Positions 41,521 through 50,152 of a stretch of DNA of 64,000 nucleotides are shown here, in pieces. Source of the DNA: Mucinivorans hirudinis (GTDB lineage: Bacteria > Bacteroidota > Bacteroidia > Bacteroidales > Rikenellaceae); the NCBI GenBank assembly GCA_000723505.1, contig HG934468.1, positions 2,884,798 through 2,948,797 of the forward strand. The letters run 5' to 3'. The notes beneath the pieces are model-generated. The model worked only from the letters and a program-made list of their open reading frames with translations, made no database searches and was not told where the DNA came from. The position numbers were made by a program, and so were the translations under genes. Every line of letters begins with the position of its first letter. Position 1 is the stretch's first letter.

Positions 41521-43470
41521 TTATGGTTCAACAATATTGAAACATTTATCCGGTTGTTCCATTGTATTGGTAAGGCGTGAAAGTGCTGTGGGCAAGCCTT
41601 TTACCGAGACCTTATTGTTCTTCACCAACTCATCCATAGTTGTTTTGCCCAAGAAAATATTGATTAGGTCGATTTTGTCTATTGAAATTTCCGCAGTAGG
41701 ATTTTGGGCAAGGTATCCCACTCGATTTGTCAATGCGCCGTTGCTTAGTATCATAGTTGCCTTCTCATTCTTATCCTTGATAATGAGGTTAATTACTGCA
41801 TTACTTGCCGCCGCCTTTTCACCGTTAATTTGGATGGCGAGAAAATCGAGCAAATCTTCCAATGGTGTGATTGCAAAACTTTCAGCCGAGAGGTTTAGCG
41901 GGTGGATATTCTTCTCGGCACCTTGACGCAACTCTTGCGCACCGGTTAGATAGAAGTTACGCCAGGGACCACTCTCGGCTTGGTAGCCGAGCTGGTCGTA
42001 GCACTTCGCCAGAAGCTCGCGCGCTTGCCTGTTGTCGGGTTGAGCAAATACCAAATTGTTGAGCAGAGTTGCCACCCAGCGGTATTCACCCTCCATATAT
42101 GAGGCATTTGCCACCTCAAGTACTTTGTCCGCACCGCCCATAGCCTTGACATAGTGCTCTCCGAGTTCTTTGGGCGGGAGTGTGTTCAGATTGGCGGGGT
42201 TACCGTCGAACCATCCGAAATAGAGCTGGTATTGAGCCTTGGAGTTATGGCTGAGAGTGCCGTAGTAGCCGCGGTTATAGAACCGTTGGTCTAAGCCGGC
42301 TGGAAGTTTTATCATCTCCGATATTTCGTTGGGTGTGAATCCGCTATTTGCCAAGCGAAGAGTTTGGTCGTGAATGTAGCGGTATATGTCACGCTGATTT
42401 TCCCAATACTCAACAATCTCTTTGTTGCCCCACGTAGGCCAGTGGTGTGTACCGAAAGAGACCTCCACGTCGTCGCCATAGATGCGAATAGCCTCGTCAA
42501 TGACCTTGCTCCAATTGCGCCCGTTACGAACCTGTGCTCCGCGCAAAGTGATAAGATTGTGGAGTGTGCGATTTATCTCCTCTGCCGTGCAGAATGCTTT
42601 GTACTGAGGGAAGTAGACCATAATTTCGGTGGGTGCTTCGGTGGCTTGAGCAAATATGAACTCCATCTGTAGACCGTCTATTTTCAGCTTCTCGCCTGTT
42701 GCCTTAATGTCGATAGTCGGCAAAGCGTTACCCTGTTCGCCAATGGAATTGACCTGCCCTAAACCACTACCCACACTGCCCTTACCGTTTTTTGGCAACA
42801 AAACGCCGTACATATAGAGCGAGCGACGTCCCATAGCCACTCCTGCCATTGCGTTTTCGCTTACGGCGTGTTCAAAGAAAGCCTCGGGAGCGATAATCTC
42901 GATGTCTTTATTTGGAGCACCCTCAATGATGGCATCGATTCCGGCAAAGTGGTCCATATGTGGGTGGGTGAAAATCACTGCCTTGACTGGAAGGTCGCCC
43001 AAGTGTTTTTTGAGCAGGTCGTATCCGGCTTTAGCGGCTGATTTAGAGGTTAATACATCCACTATAACCCAACCTTTGTCTGTACGTACGAAGCTCATAT
43101 TGGCAAGGTCGAAACCTCTGATTTGGTAAATCTTATCGGGGACTACCTCGAAGAGTCCGTGTATTCGGTTGAGTTGCCCCTGCCGCCAAAGACTCGGATT
43201 GACCGTAGTGGGGGCATCTCCCATTAAAAAGTCCCAACCGGCAATATCGTAGCTCACGCTCGCGTCTGCGTTTTTGATTACGGGCTCATCTATTGTGCCG
43301 ATAAAACCGCGGGTGGCATCCCTGAGGTCATCCTTGTTGTCGAATGGGAGGTACTTTAGCAGAGCTTTATTTTTCTGCACAGTGTAAGACGAAGCCTCCG
43401 TTTGAGCCAAACCCAATTGGACGTCAATAGCCAAAAGGCTAACAACAAATAAAGTAGAAAGTGTTCTCAT
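41521..43470 (-). CDS. Secreted alkylsulfatase (SdsA1/BDS1-type metallo-beta-lactamase fold)
   Basis: 649 residues, signal peptide ending near LGLAQ. The metal site is FTHPHMDHFAG (HxHxDH), preceded by RTDKGWVIVDVLTS. After the hydrolase domain come the helical dimerisation domain (about 380-510) and a C-terminal SCP2-like domain (about 520-649), the full alkylsulfatase layout. Known members cleave primary or secondary alkyl sulfates such as SDS; gut homologues might act on sulfated lipids, but the substrate is not visible. Unlike the sulfatase at 1843 it needs no formylglycine. Short mobile repeats lie on both sides. Confidence 0.93.
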   Translation of the reverse strand: MRTLSTLFVVSLLAIDVQLGLAQTEASSYTVQKNKALLKYLPFDNKDDLRDATRGFIGTIDEPVIKNADASVSYDIAGWDFLMGDAPTTVNPSLWRQGQLNRIHGLFEVVPDKIYQIRGFDLANMSFVRTDKGWVIVDVLTSKSAAKAGYDLLKKHLGDLPVKAVIFTHPHMDHFAGIDAIIEGAPNKDIEIIAPEAFFEHAVSENAMAGVAMGRRSLYMYGVLLPKNGKGSVGSGLGQVNSIGEQGNALPTIDIKATGEKLKIDGLQMEFIFAQATEAPTEIMVYFPQYKAFCTAEEINRTLHNLITLRGAQVRNGRNWSKVIDEAIRIYGDDVEVSFGTHHWPTWGNKEIVEYWENQRDIYRYIHDQTLRLANSGFTPNEISEMIKLPAGLDQRFYNRGYYGTLSHNSKAQYQLYFGWFDGNPANLNTLPPKELGEHYVKAMGGADKVLEVANASYMEGEYRWVATLLNNLVFAQPDNRQARELLAKCYDQLGYQAESGPWRNFYLTGAQELRQGAEKNIHPLNLSAESFAITPLEDLLDFLAIQINGEKAAASNAVINLIIKDKNEKATMILSNGALTNRVGYLAQNPTAEISIDKIDLINIFLGKTTMDELVKNNKVSVKGLPTALSRLTNTMEQPDKCFNIVEP

Positions 43471-43553
43471 CTGAAAAAAAAATTAATTGATAAAAAAATA
43501 TGGTACACCCAAGATTTGGCGTAACACGTAAATAGGATTGGTTTCAATCAACT

Positions 43554-43729
43554 TTATTAACTCGGCTTGAAACAATTTGGATTTTTGACAACTCTTTCAC
43601 GCAATTTCAGCGTTATGCCCACCCAATAAAAATCCTCATATGAGTATATTATACTGCGGTTTTTATTGCAGCGCAAGCCTTGAGCTCATTCAAAATTATC
43701 CAAATTTTTTAATGCCGAGTCAATATTAA
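43554..43729. repeat. MITE-like element, family 1, copy 2
   Basis: The left 27 bases (43554-43580, TTATTAACTCGGC to AACAATTTGG) and the next 25 (GACAACTCTTTCACGCAAT) nearly equal copy 1. The right end (43700-43729) is an imperfect inverted copy. The interior differs from copy 1 and contains a CAATAAAAA/TTTTTATTG hairpin. Confidence 0.75.
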
Positions 43730-43851
43730 GAACAAGCAATCGAATCTCTAACTTTTGTCTGCACTGCTAAGTTAGGCTTTTGAAAGTGAATCACCTTGCG
43801 TGGCTATCATTTCTAATGGGATTATAATATCATTCTGAAATGGAATAGCTC

Positions 43852-44016
43852 GGCAATAAGTTAATTAACGCATTGATATACCGCACAATATCTAGTATTA
43901 CTATGCAGGGCTTACTGTGCGGATTAAAACACAATAACTTCCTGATATTAACCCATAATAAGACCCTGCGATTGCCGCAAGATGACGGAAAGTGAAAATT
44001 TTTGAAGAACTATTGA
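43852..44016. repeat. MITE-like element, family 2, copy B
   Basis: About 165 bp that align along their length with 29038-29216: GGCAATA at the left, then AATTAA-ACGC, GATAT, CAATATCT, ATAACT, TGATATT, CGCAAGATG and GAACTATTG at the right. An internal CCGCACA/TGTGCGG hairpin is not shared. Confidence 0.6.
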
Positions 44017-44151
44017 AAATAATTATTTCGCGCTCCTTATTAAGAGCGTAAGAGCAAGGGACGAACAAAAATATTGTGTGGTTTAGATTAATGTTATATA
44101 TTTGTGAAACAAATAATCAGAAATAAGTATGAAATTGTCATAATCTCATTT

Positions 44152-44300
44152 TGGGCATACCAACAGGGATGAGTACCTGCCCATTGTGCGCCCACAGACT
44201 GCCGCCGGCGGTGGGATGCAGAATGGTGCGCAGCCGCACGGGCAATTTCCGCCGCGTGGGGCGGCGGTGCTCTGCCCGATTTTCGCAGAAAATCGGCTTA
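44152..44300. other. GC-rich structured island, possible non-coding RNA
   Basis: Within about 65% AT surroundings, this segment is GC-rich with nested inverted repeats: GGGCA/TGCCC (44240-44244, 44273-44277) around CCGCCGC/GCGGCGG (44249-44255, 44261-44267), followed by CCGATTTTC/GAAAATCGG (44276-44284, 44288-44296). It encodes no plausible protein and I do not recognise an RNA family. Confidence 0.4.
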
Positions 44301-44608
44301 AGAATCAATATGGCAAATTACTGATATTGAAATAATTATAAAAATACACACAAATGAAATAAATTACGAACAGGCAATTTAACAATTAATAAAACAAAAC
44401 AGCAAACAGTATTTCTAACAATAAAGGTCGATTTTTACTGGAGGTTGAAAAATCTGCAAATTATGATTTTGCAGAAACCCCGAACCTAAAACTGACATCA
44501 AACGCAAAGCACACAAGAGTATCGCCACGAGCATGTATATGAAATTTTAAACTTTCCTTTGCGTTTTTGTAAAATACTGAATACTAAATGGATATAAATT
44601 ATAAACAC

Positions 44609-45619
44609 ATGAAAAAAATCTTTTTTATCGCTGCGTCGCTTCTGATTGTCGGCACAGTGTCGGCTCAAATTGCTGCTTTTAGGCAGGGGAATTCGGCTTC
44701 GGTGGAGGGCTACTCGCTACCGCGTACGGTCATCACAGTCACGGTTACACAAGAGCGTGAGGTGGTTCTTCGTGGTCCTTATGCAAAATATGCCTCTCAA
44801 TATCTGGGGATTACGGGTGTTGCGCAATCGGACAAGGAGAGCTACAAGCTACTCGGCGCGCAGTTGGGTTTTTACGAAGAGCCCGACCCTACGGCTGTTT
44901 TTCTATTTGACGAAAAGAGCAATACTCCGCAAAAGATTTTTAACTGGTTATCAATCACCCCAGCGCAACTAACACAAACAGTCAGCGATAAAGATTTTGA
45001 TAAGGCGCAATTTGGCTCGATGATGCCCTTCAAGGATGTCAGCACCTCGCCCGTATATGGTCAAACCTCTTTCTCGCCCGCAGATGGCGACGATACCCGC
45101 CTGAGCAATGTAGAAAAGAGTCCCGAGCAGATGGCTGCCGACGCGGCGGCGGTGGTGTTCCGTATTCGCCAACGTCGCTTAGATCTGCTCACGGGTGAAG
45201 TTGGCGAAGGTGTCTACGGTGCGGGTTTGAAAGCTGCATTGGATGAGATGCAACGCATTGAGGATGAATATATGGCACTATTTATTGGAAAGCGCTACAT
45301 ACAACGCACTACCAAAGTGTTCGACATACTACCCGTTGCCGGAAAGAATCGCATCACTGCTTTTCGCTTCTCGGAATCTAAGGGCATTGTAGCCGATACG
45401 GACGTTTCGGGTCGCCCTATCAACATTGAACTTACGCCCGAACCTTCGACAAAACCTGTCGATGCAACTGGCAAAAAAGTGCGTACCGTACTCTATCGCG
45501 TGCCACTTGTAGAGCAGGTTAAATTAGTAGACAACCAGGAGCTTATTGCTAGTATGCGTATACCTGTTTACCAGTTTGGAAATATGGTGGAAGCACCCGT
45601 GGTATTCGGTGCTCAATAA
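44609..45619 (+). CDS. DUF4831 family secreted protein
   Basis: 336 residues from the ATG at 44609 (signal peptide MKKIFFIAASLLIVGTVSAQ); seven extra codons upstream are unlikely. The pattern SLPRTVITVTVTQEREV and PYAKYASQYLGI near the start and FRIRQRRLDLLTGEV in the middle are typical of DUF4831. Function is unknown; these proteins are widespread in Bacteroidota and presumed periplasmic or outer-membrane associated. Stand-alone gene between a non-coding repeat region and the aromatic operon promoter. Confidence 0.82.
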   Translation: MKKIFFIAASLLIVGTVSAQIAAFRQGNSASVEGYSLPRTVITVTVTQEREVVLRGPYAKYASQYLGITGVAQSDKESYKLLGAQLGFYEEPDPTAVFLFDEKSNTPQKIFNWLSITPAQLTQTVSDKDFDKAQFGSMMPFKDVSTSPVYGQTSFSPADGDDTRLSNVEKSPEQMAADAAAVVFRIRQRRLDLLTGEVGEGVYGAGLKAALDEMQRIEDEYMALFIGKRYIQRTTKVFDILPVAGKNRITAFRFSESKGIVADTDVSGRPINIELTPEPSTKPVDATGKKVRTVLYRVPLVEQVKLVDNQELIASMRIPVYQFGNMVEAPVVFGAQ

Positions 45620-45636
45620 AATTTAACAAAATTTAG

Positions 45637-45667
45637 TTTGCAAAATAAAAAAAATGCAATACTTTTG
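45637..45667 (+). promoter_or_regulatory. Promoter of the aromatic amino acid operon
   Basis: TTTG (45637-45640), 19 bases, TACTTTTG (45660-45667). Transcription should begin near 45673, a few bases before the leader peptide ATG at 45681. Confidence 0.8.
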
Positions 45668-45680
45668 CAAAAAATAAACA

Positions 45681-45752
45681 ATGAACAACAGTCGCAAAAT
45701 AGAGGGTATTTATTCGCCTTTTTATTTTTATTTCTATTTTCTCAAAAAGTAG
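45681..45752 (+). CDS. Phe/Tyr leader peptide of an attenuator
   Basis: A 23-codon frame starting ATG AAC AAC and ending TAG at 45750-45752. Its last 13 residues are YSPFYFYFYFLKK: four Tyr (codons at 45711, 45723, 45729, 45735) and four Phe (45720, 45726, 45732, 45738). It starts a few bases after the predicted transcription start and precedes a terminator and prephenate dehydratase. Phe and Tyr are exactly the products of the operon. By analogy with pheL-type leaders, ribosome progress through these codons would report Phe-tRNA and Tyr-tRNA charging. Confidence 0.88.
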   Translation: MNNSRKIEGIYSPFYFYFYFLKK

Positions 45753-45827
45753 ACAGGCTTGTTGTATATAATAAAGTATAAATTTATATAAAGGTCTGTC
45801 TTGTAAAAAAGGCAGACCTTTTTTATT
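45751..45827 (+). terminator. Attenuator: antiterminator and terminator stems before pheA
   Basis: Terminator: AAAGGTCTGTCTT (45790-45802) pairs with AAGGCAGACCTTT (45809-45821), 13 bp with one G-U, 6-base loop, then TTT. Antiterminator: AGACAGGCTT (45751-45760), overlapping the leader stop codon, pairs with AAG-G-TCTGTCT of the terminator's left arm (10 pairs, one bulged G). The two folds exclude each other. A ribosome at the leader stop would mask 45751-45760 and let the terminator form; one stalled early in the Phe/Tyr run would leave it free. Confidence 0.85.
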
Positions 45828-45838
45828 CAAAAATATTT

Positions 45839-46675
45839 ATGAAGATTGCTATTCAGGGTATAGCGGGATGTTTTCACCATATTGCCGCAAATGACTATTT
45901 CACAGCGGCGAATATTGAGATTATGGAGTGCCCTAACTTCAAGGTTACTGCCGCTCAAGTGATAGCCGGTCAGGCTGATGCAGGGGTGATGGCTATAGAA
46001 AATTCGATTGCCGGCAGTATACTTCCCAACTATGATATTCTCCAAAATGAGGGATTGAAGGTTGTCGGGGAGATAAATTCGAGGATTCGGCAAAACCTCT
46101 TGGTGATGCCAGATGTCTATCTTGAGGATATACGCGAGGTGCAGTCGCACCCGATGGCATTGCTCCAATGTGCCGATTTTCTTGATAATTATCCCCAGTG
46201 GAAACAGGTTTCGACACAAGATACCGCATTCAGTGCGCGCCACGTGGCGCAGAAAAAATTGCGCAATACGGCAGCCATTGCCGGTGATTTACCTGCCGAC
46301 CTATGGGGGTTGAAGGTTATTGCGCCCGAAATTAACACTATCAAAAATAACTATACACGTTTTTTGGTGCTTGCACGTGCCGACGATAGTCGATTCGATA
46401 GCGATTTGGTAAACAAGGCATCGCTCTACTTCAAGGTGAGTCACACGCAAGGTTCGTTAAACAAAGTGTTGAAGTCGATGGAGTTGTATGAGATGAATAT
46501 GACCAAACTCCAATCCTATCCCATTCCGAGCGACCCATTCCGCTATATGTTTCACTTGGATATGGAGTTCGCCAACACGGAGCACTATCAAGCGGCAATC
46601 GCCCTAATGGCGCACCATAGTGAAGAGTTGCGAGTTTATGGCGAGTACAAAAAATTTGTCGAGCAGACCAACTAA
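45839..46675 (+). CDS. pheA: Prephenate dehydratase
   Basis: 278 residues: a catalytic domain (about 1-185) with the essential TRF motif in NNYTRFLVLA and IENSIAGSI, and an ACT domain (about 190-275). It converts prephenate to phenylpyruvate, committing to phenylalanine. The usual ESRP Phe-binding motif of the ACT domain is replaced by LQSYPIP, so feedback inhibition may be weak or altered. It is a stand-alone dehydratase; chorismate mutase is supplied by the third gene of the operon. First structural gene after the attenuator, 11 bases past the T run. Confidence 0.95.
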   Translation: MKIAIQGIAGCFHHIAANDYFTAANIEIMECPNFKVTAAQVIAGQADAGVMAIENSIAGSILPNYDILQNEGLKVVGEINSRIRQNLLVMPDVYLEDIREVQSHPMALLQCADFLDNYPQWKQVSTQDTAFSARHVAQKKLRNTAAIAGDLPADLWGLKVIAPEINTIKNNYTRFLVLARADDSRFDSDLVNKASLYFKVSHTQGSLNKVLKSMELYEMNMTKLQSYPIPSDPFRYMFHLDMEFANTEHYQAAIALMAHHSEELRVYGEYKKFVEQTN

Positions 46676-46731
46676 TCCTAAATATTCTACCACTCCTATC
46701 CACCACACAACACCCCCACCCCCCCCACACT

Positions 46732-47568
46732 ATGACAACAACAATCATAGGCACAGGTCTTATAGGCGGTTCCTTTGCCATCGCACTACGCGAAAAGGGT
46801 CTTGCCGACCATATTATCGGTGTAGACTCCTCGGCAACCAATAGGGCGCGAGCAAAGGAGCTCGGCTTGGTAGACGAAACGCTGCCGCTGGACGAGGCTA
46901 TTGCAAAGAGCGACTTAATTGTGCTCGCAATCCCGGTGAACCATATTCCGTTGGAATCAATAAAAATCCTTAATAATGTTGATAAACAAATTGTTATGGA
47001 TATGGGTTCGACCAAGGAGGAGCTATGCAGCATAATTTCTCAGCACCCCAAGCGAGGGCGATTCGTTGCCACTCACCCAATGTGGGGCACGGAGAGGTCA
47101 GGGCCTGATTCGGCTGTGCAAGGTGCTTTTGCGGGCAGGGTTACGGTGATTTGCGAGCGCGAAAGAAGCGACAGCGACGCATTGCAGGCGGTGGAGAAGA
47201 TATACACCGCCCTTGGGATGCCCATTAAGTATATGGAGCCGGAGGAGCACGATATGCACACGGCTTATATATCTCATATATCGCATATTACCAGCTACGC
47301 ATTGGCTCTGACCGTATTGGAAAAAGAGCGCGAAAACGAACAGATTTTCGACTTGGCGAGTGCCGGTTTCTCTACGACGGTTCGTTTGGCAAAAAGCTCT
47401 CCGGCGATGTGGGCGGCAATCTTTATTCAGAATAAGTACAATGTTTTGGATGTGCTTCGCGAGAATATCCATCAGCTGAATATTATCAGAAAAATGCTCG
47501 AAAATGATGATTATGATGGTCTATATAGAATCATTGAAAAGGCAAATACAATTAGCAAAATAATTTAG
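46732..47568 (+). CDS. tyrA: Prephenate dehydrogenase
   Basis: 278 residues. The N-terminal Rossmann domain has TIIGTGLIGGSFA; ATHPMWGTERSGP contains the catalytic His of the TyrA family. The helical C-terminal dimerisation domain includes AYISHISHITSYALA. It oxidatively decarboxylates prephenate to 4-hydroxyphenylpyruvate for tyrosine. It begins 56 bases after pheA and ends 5 bases before the next gene. No ACT domain is attached. Confidence 0.95.
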   Translation: MTTTIIGTGLIGGSFAIALREKGLADHIIGVDSSATNRARAKELGLVDETLPLDEAIAKSDLIVLAIPVNHIPLESIKILNNVDKQIVMDMGSTKEELCSIISQHPKRGRFVATHPMWGTERSGPDSAVQGAFAGRVTVICERERSDSDALQAVEKIYTALGMPIKYMEPEEHDMHTAYISHISHITSYALALTVLEKERENEQIFDLASAGFSTTVRLAKSSPAMWAAIFIQNKYNVLDVLRENIHQLNIIRKMLENDDYDGLYRIIEKANTISKII

Positions 47569-47573
47569 TAACT

Positions 47574-48626
47574 ATGATAACAAGTAAACGACCACTTATT
47601 ATTTCCGGTCCGTGTAGTGCCGAGACCGAAGAGCAAACTATGCAAACCTGCCTTGAGCTGGCAGAGAGCGGGCGGGTAGATGTACTCCGTGCCGGCATTT
47701 GGAAGCCGCGCACCAACCCCGGCTGCTTCGAGGGTATCGGCATCAAAGGCTTGGCGTGGATGGCTAATGCAAAGAAGGCTACGGGACTACCCATTGCCGT
47801 GGAGGTGGCTACGGGAAAGCACGTTGAGAGTGCGTTGGAATTTGGTGTGGATCTTCTATGGATTGGCGCACGTACGACGGTTAATCCATTTAGTGTTCAG
47901 GATGTTGCCGAGGCACTTCGTGGTTCGGATATTCCTGTATTAGTGAAAAATCCGATGCACGCCGACTTGGCACTGTGGGCAGGGGCTGTGCAGAGACTTC
48001 AGGCGGTGGGTGTGAAGCAGTTAGGACTGATTCATCGCGGGTTTTCGAGCTTTGGCGAGAGTCGATACCGCAATGCACCGATGTGGCACTTGGTGTTGGA
48101 GATGCGCCGCAAGATGCCTGAGTTACCTATTATATGCGACCCTTCTCATATTTGTGGTAATCGCCACCTGCTACAAAGCGTGGCGCAGGAGGCAGCCGAC
48201 TTGAACTTTGACGGGCTGATGCTCGAGAGCCACTGCTGTCCTTCACAGGCGTGGAGCGATGCGGCTCAGCAGCTTACCCCCAAGGATTTAATCGAACTTA
48301 TAGATGCTATTAACTGGCGCAAAGTGTCGGCGGATAAACCTGATTTTCAGGAGAAACTAGAGGCTATGCGCAGCCAAATTGACCAATACGATGCAGAGTT
48401 GCTTGCCATCTTGAGCAAACGTATGGACATCACCGAGCAGATAGGCGTAATCAAGCGTGATAACGATGTAACAATATTACAGGCATCACGTTGGGATGAA
48501 ATTGTGCAACGCATTTTGGATAATTCCGAGCAGTTGCAACTAAGTCGCGAATTTCTCCATATCTTGATGAACGCAATACATATGGAGAGTATCTCACGTC
48601 AAAATAAGGTGATGAATCTTCGCTAA
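47574..48626 (+). CDS. Bifunctional DAHP synthase / chorismate mutase
   Basis: 350 residues. Residues 1-255 are a type I-beta (KDO8P-like) DAHP synthase: SGPCSAE, GIWKPRTNPG, KNPMHADL, IHRGFSS and CDPSHICG. Residues about 260-350 form an AroQ chorismate mutase (MRSQIDQYDAELLAILSKRM, then IGVIKRDN). It joins PEP and erythrose-4-phosphate at the pathway entry and also makes prephenate for its two operon partners; AroQ domains fused this way can pass feedback control to the synthase. It converges on the helicase gene with one base between stop codons and no terminator. Confidence 0.95.
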   Translation: MITSKRPLIISGPCSAETEEQTMQTCLELAESGRVDVLRAGIWKPRTNPGCFEGIGIKGLAWMANAKKATGLPIAVEVATGKHVESALEFGVDLLWIGARTTVNPFSVQDVAEALRGSDIPVLVKNPMHADLALWAGAVQRLQAVGVKQLGLIHRGFSSFGESRYRNAPMWHLVLEMRRKMPELPIICDPSHICGNRHLLQSVAQEAADLNFDGLMLESHCCPSQAWSDAAQQLTPKDLIELIDAINWRKVSADKPDFQEKLEAMRSQIDQYDAELLAILSKRMDITEQIGVIKRDNDVTILQASRWDEIVQRILDNSEQLQLSREFLHILMNAIHMESISRQNKVMNLR

Positions 48627-48627
48627 A

Positions 48628-50037
48628 TCAGAAGAATCGTTCGTTCCAATTAACAAGGTATAACTTCTTTTGCGCGCGGGTTACGGCGGTGTAGAGCCAC
48701 CGTTGAAACTCGCGCGTTATTTGTTCATCGCCATATAAGAGCTGGTCGATAAAGACAGAACTCCACTGCCCGCCCTGCGCCTTGTGGCAGGTTACGGCGT
48801 AGGCGAATTTCACTTGTAGAGCATTAAAAAAATCATTTTCAAGAATTTTGCGGTAGCGATTACGCTTGTTGCCAATTTCGGCATAGTCCTGCTCGATGGT
48901 GTAAAAGAGGCGCGAACTCTGCTCACGCGTGAGGGAGGGGGCATCGGAGTGGAGCGTATCCAAGAGCACCCAGCAATCGAGCGTGAAATCATCGTAATCG
49001 CCAAATTCGATAGTCATATAAGCGAAGCGGAAACCATATATCTCCTTGATTTTCTGCACACGGCGAACACGAGCCACATCACCGTTGGCTATAAATTCAA
49101 GGTTGGGATTCTGCTCCTTGTCCACCCAGTGGTAGTTGTTCTTGACAATCATCAACATATCGCCCCCGCATACCTCTTCCTCGTAGCCGAGAATCGAGCG
49201 GCGGATGCCTTGGTTGAATTGGTTAGCCCTTTTGTTTGAGCGAGTTATGACTATCGTTTCCTCCTTGCCGAATAGCGAATAGCAGCTCTCCAATTCCTCG
49301 ATAAGCTCCTGCCCGGTAATACGGAGCACATCGCTTACGGAGAGGTCAAATCGCGGTTCCACAACATTCTCCCTGTCAATATCTGTGCGTATATTTGTGG
49401 CATTGCGCAGTATACCTGATTCGGCAGCCTGCCTGACAACCTGAGATAGTGAATTATAAAAAACCTCGCCATAGCGTTCCATATAGAGTGGGTTGAGGGC
49501 AGGCGAAAACTCTAGCCCAACGGGTGGCAGTTGAGCATCATCACCAATGATTATAAGCCTGTTATCGCTGCCCGTGTTTATGTACTCCACAAGGTCGTCA
49601 ATCAGGCATCCGCTACCAAAAGCTGATTCTCTGCTCTCGTTGGCAAGCATAGACGCTTCATCAACAATATATACCGTGTTGTTGTTGCGGTTAATGTCCA
49701 AGGTGAAAATCCCGCTATCGCCGCCGATGACCTTTTGGCGATAAATTTTTTTGTGAATTGTGTATGCCCTCTCGCGAGCATATTGGCTCATCACCTTGGC
49801 GGCGCGTCCCGTGGGGGCTAACAAAACGCATTTTATGCTCAATTCGCGCAGAGCACCCACCAGTGAAGCTATAATTGTCGTCTTACCCGTTCCGGCATAT
49901 CCGTTAATCATAAACAACTGTTGGTCAGTATTATTAGCTATATATTTGGCGAGTTCACCAATGAGATTTTTCTGCTGCTGAGTGGGGTTGTGCGCAAAAT
50001 TTTTATAAATTTGACTTTCGATGTAGTTATTTATCAT
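48628..50037 (-). CDS. RecD-like ATP-dependent DNA helicase
   Basis: 469 residues from the ATG at 50037; eight extra codons upstream are possible. Walker A is NGYAGTGKTT, with APTGRAAKVM and VDEASML as helicase motifs Ia and II, IGDDAQLPPVG as motif III, and VTCHKAQGGQW with VTRAQKKLYLVN at the C-terminus (UvrD_C_2). This is a single-polypeptide SF1B (RecD/Pif1-like) helicase as found beside no RecBC partner in many Bacteroidota. The role is probably DNA repair or recombination. Confidence 0.9.
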   Translation of the reverse strand: MINNYIESQIYKNFAHNPTQQQKNLIGELAKYIANNTDQQLFMINGYAGTGKTTIIASLVGALRELSIKCVLLAPTGRAAKVMSQYARERAYTIHKKIYRQKVIGGDSGIFTLDINRNNNTVYIVDEASMLANESRESAFGSGCLIDDLVEYINTGSDNRLIIIGDDAQLPPVGLEFSPALNPLYMERYGEVFYNSLSQVVRQAAESGILRNATNIRTDIDRENVVEPRFDLSVSDVLRITGQELIEELESCYSLFGKEETIVITRSNKRANQFNQGIRRSILGYEEEVCGGDMLMIVKNNYHWVDKEQNPNLEFIANGDVARVRRVQKIKEIYGFRFAYMTIEFGDYDDFTLDCWVLLDTLHSDAPSLTREQSSRLFYTIEQDYAEIGNKRNRYRKILENDFFNALQVKFAYAVTCHKAQGGQWSSVFIDQLLYGDEQITREFQRWLYTAVTRAQKKLYLVNWNERFF

Positions 50038-50045
50038 TTTTTTTG

Positions 50046-50053
50046 TATCTTTG
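50046..50053 (+). promoter_or_regulatory. -7 box upstream of the 50153 gene
   Basis: TATCTTTG, predicting a leader of about 90 bases. No strong -33 partner is seen. Confidence 0.4.
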
Positions 50054-50152
50054 CTTACCAAAAGAGTGGGGCTAATTGATAGTAAAAAATATTTTAGAAG
50101 TTGATTTTTTACTTTATCATTTTACCGAAGCAAACTTAAACAAAAAATACTT

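Larger units (their letters stand above)
43471..44608. other. 1.1-kb non-coding stretch packed with repeats and hairpins
   Basis: No credible gene on either strand. Contents in order: MITE-like family 1 copy 2 (43554-43729), family 2 copy B (43852-44016), a GC-rich structured island (44152-44300), then AT-rich DNA with a CTGCAAA/TTTGCAG-type hairpin near 44452-44475 leading to the DUF4831 gene. Confidence 0.65.

Noticed and set aside
45633-45830. 65-residue minus-strand frame opposite the aromatic leader
   Set aside because: It is antisense to a leader with promoter, Phe/Tyr codons and terminator; its composition (FYFAN-type) just reflects low-complexity AT-rich DNA.
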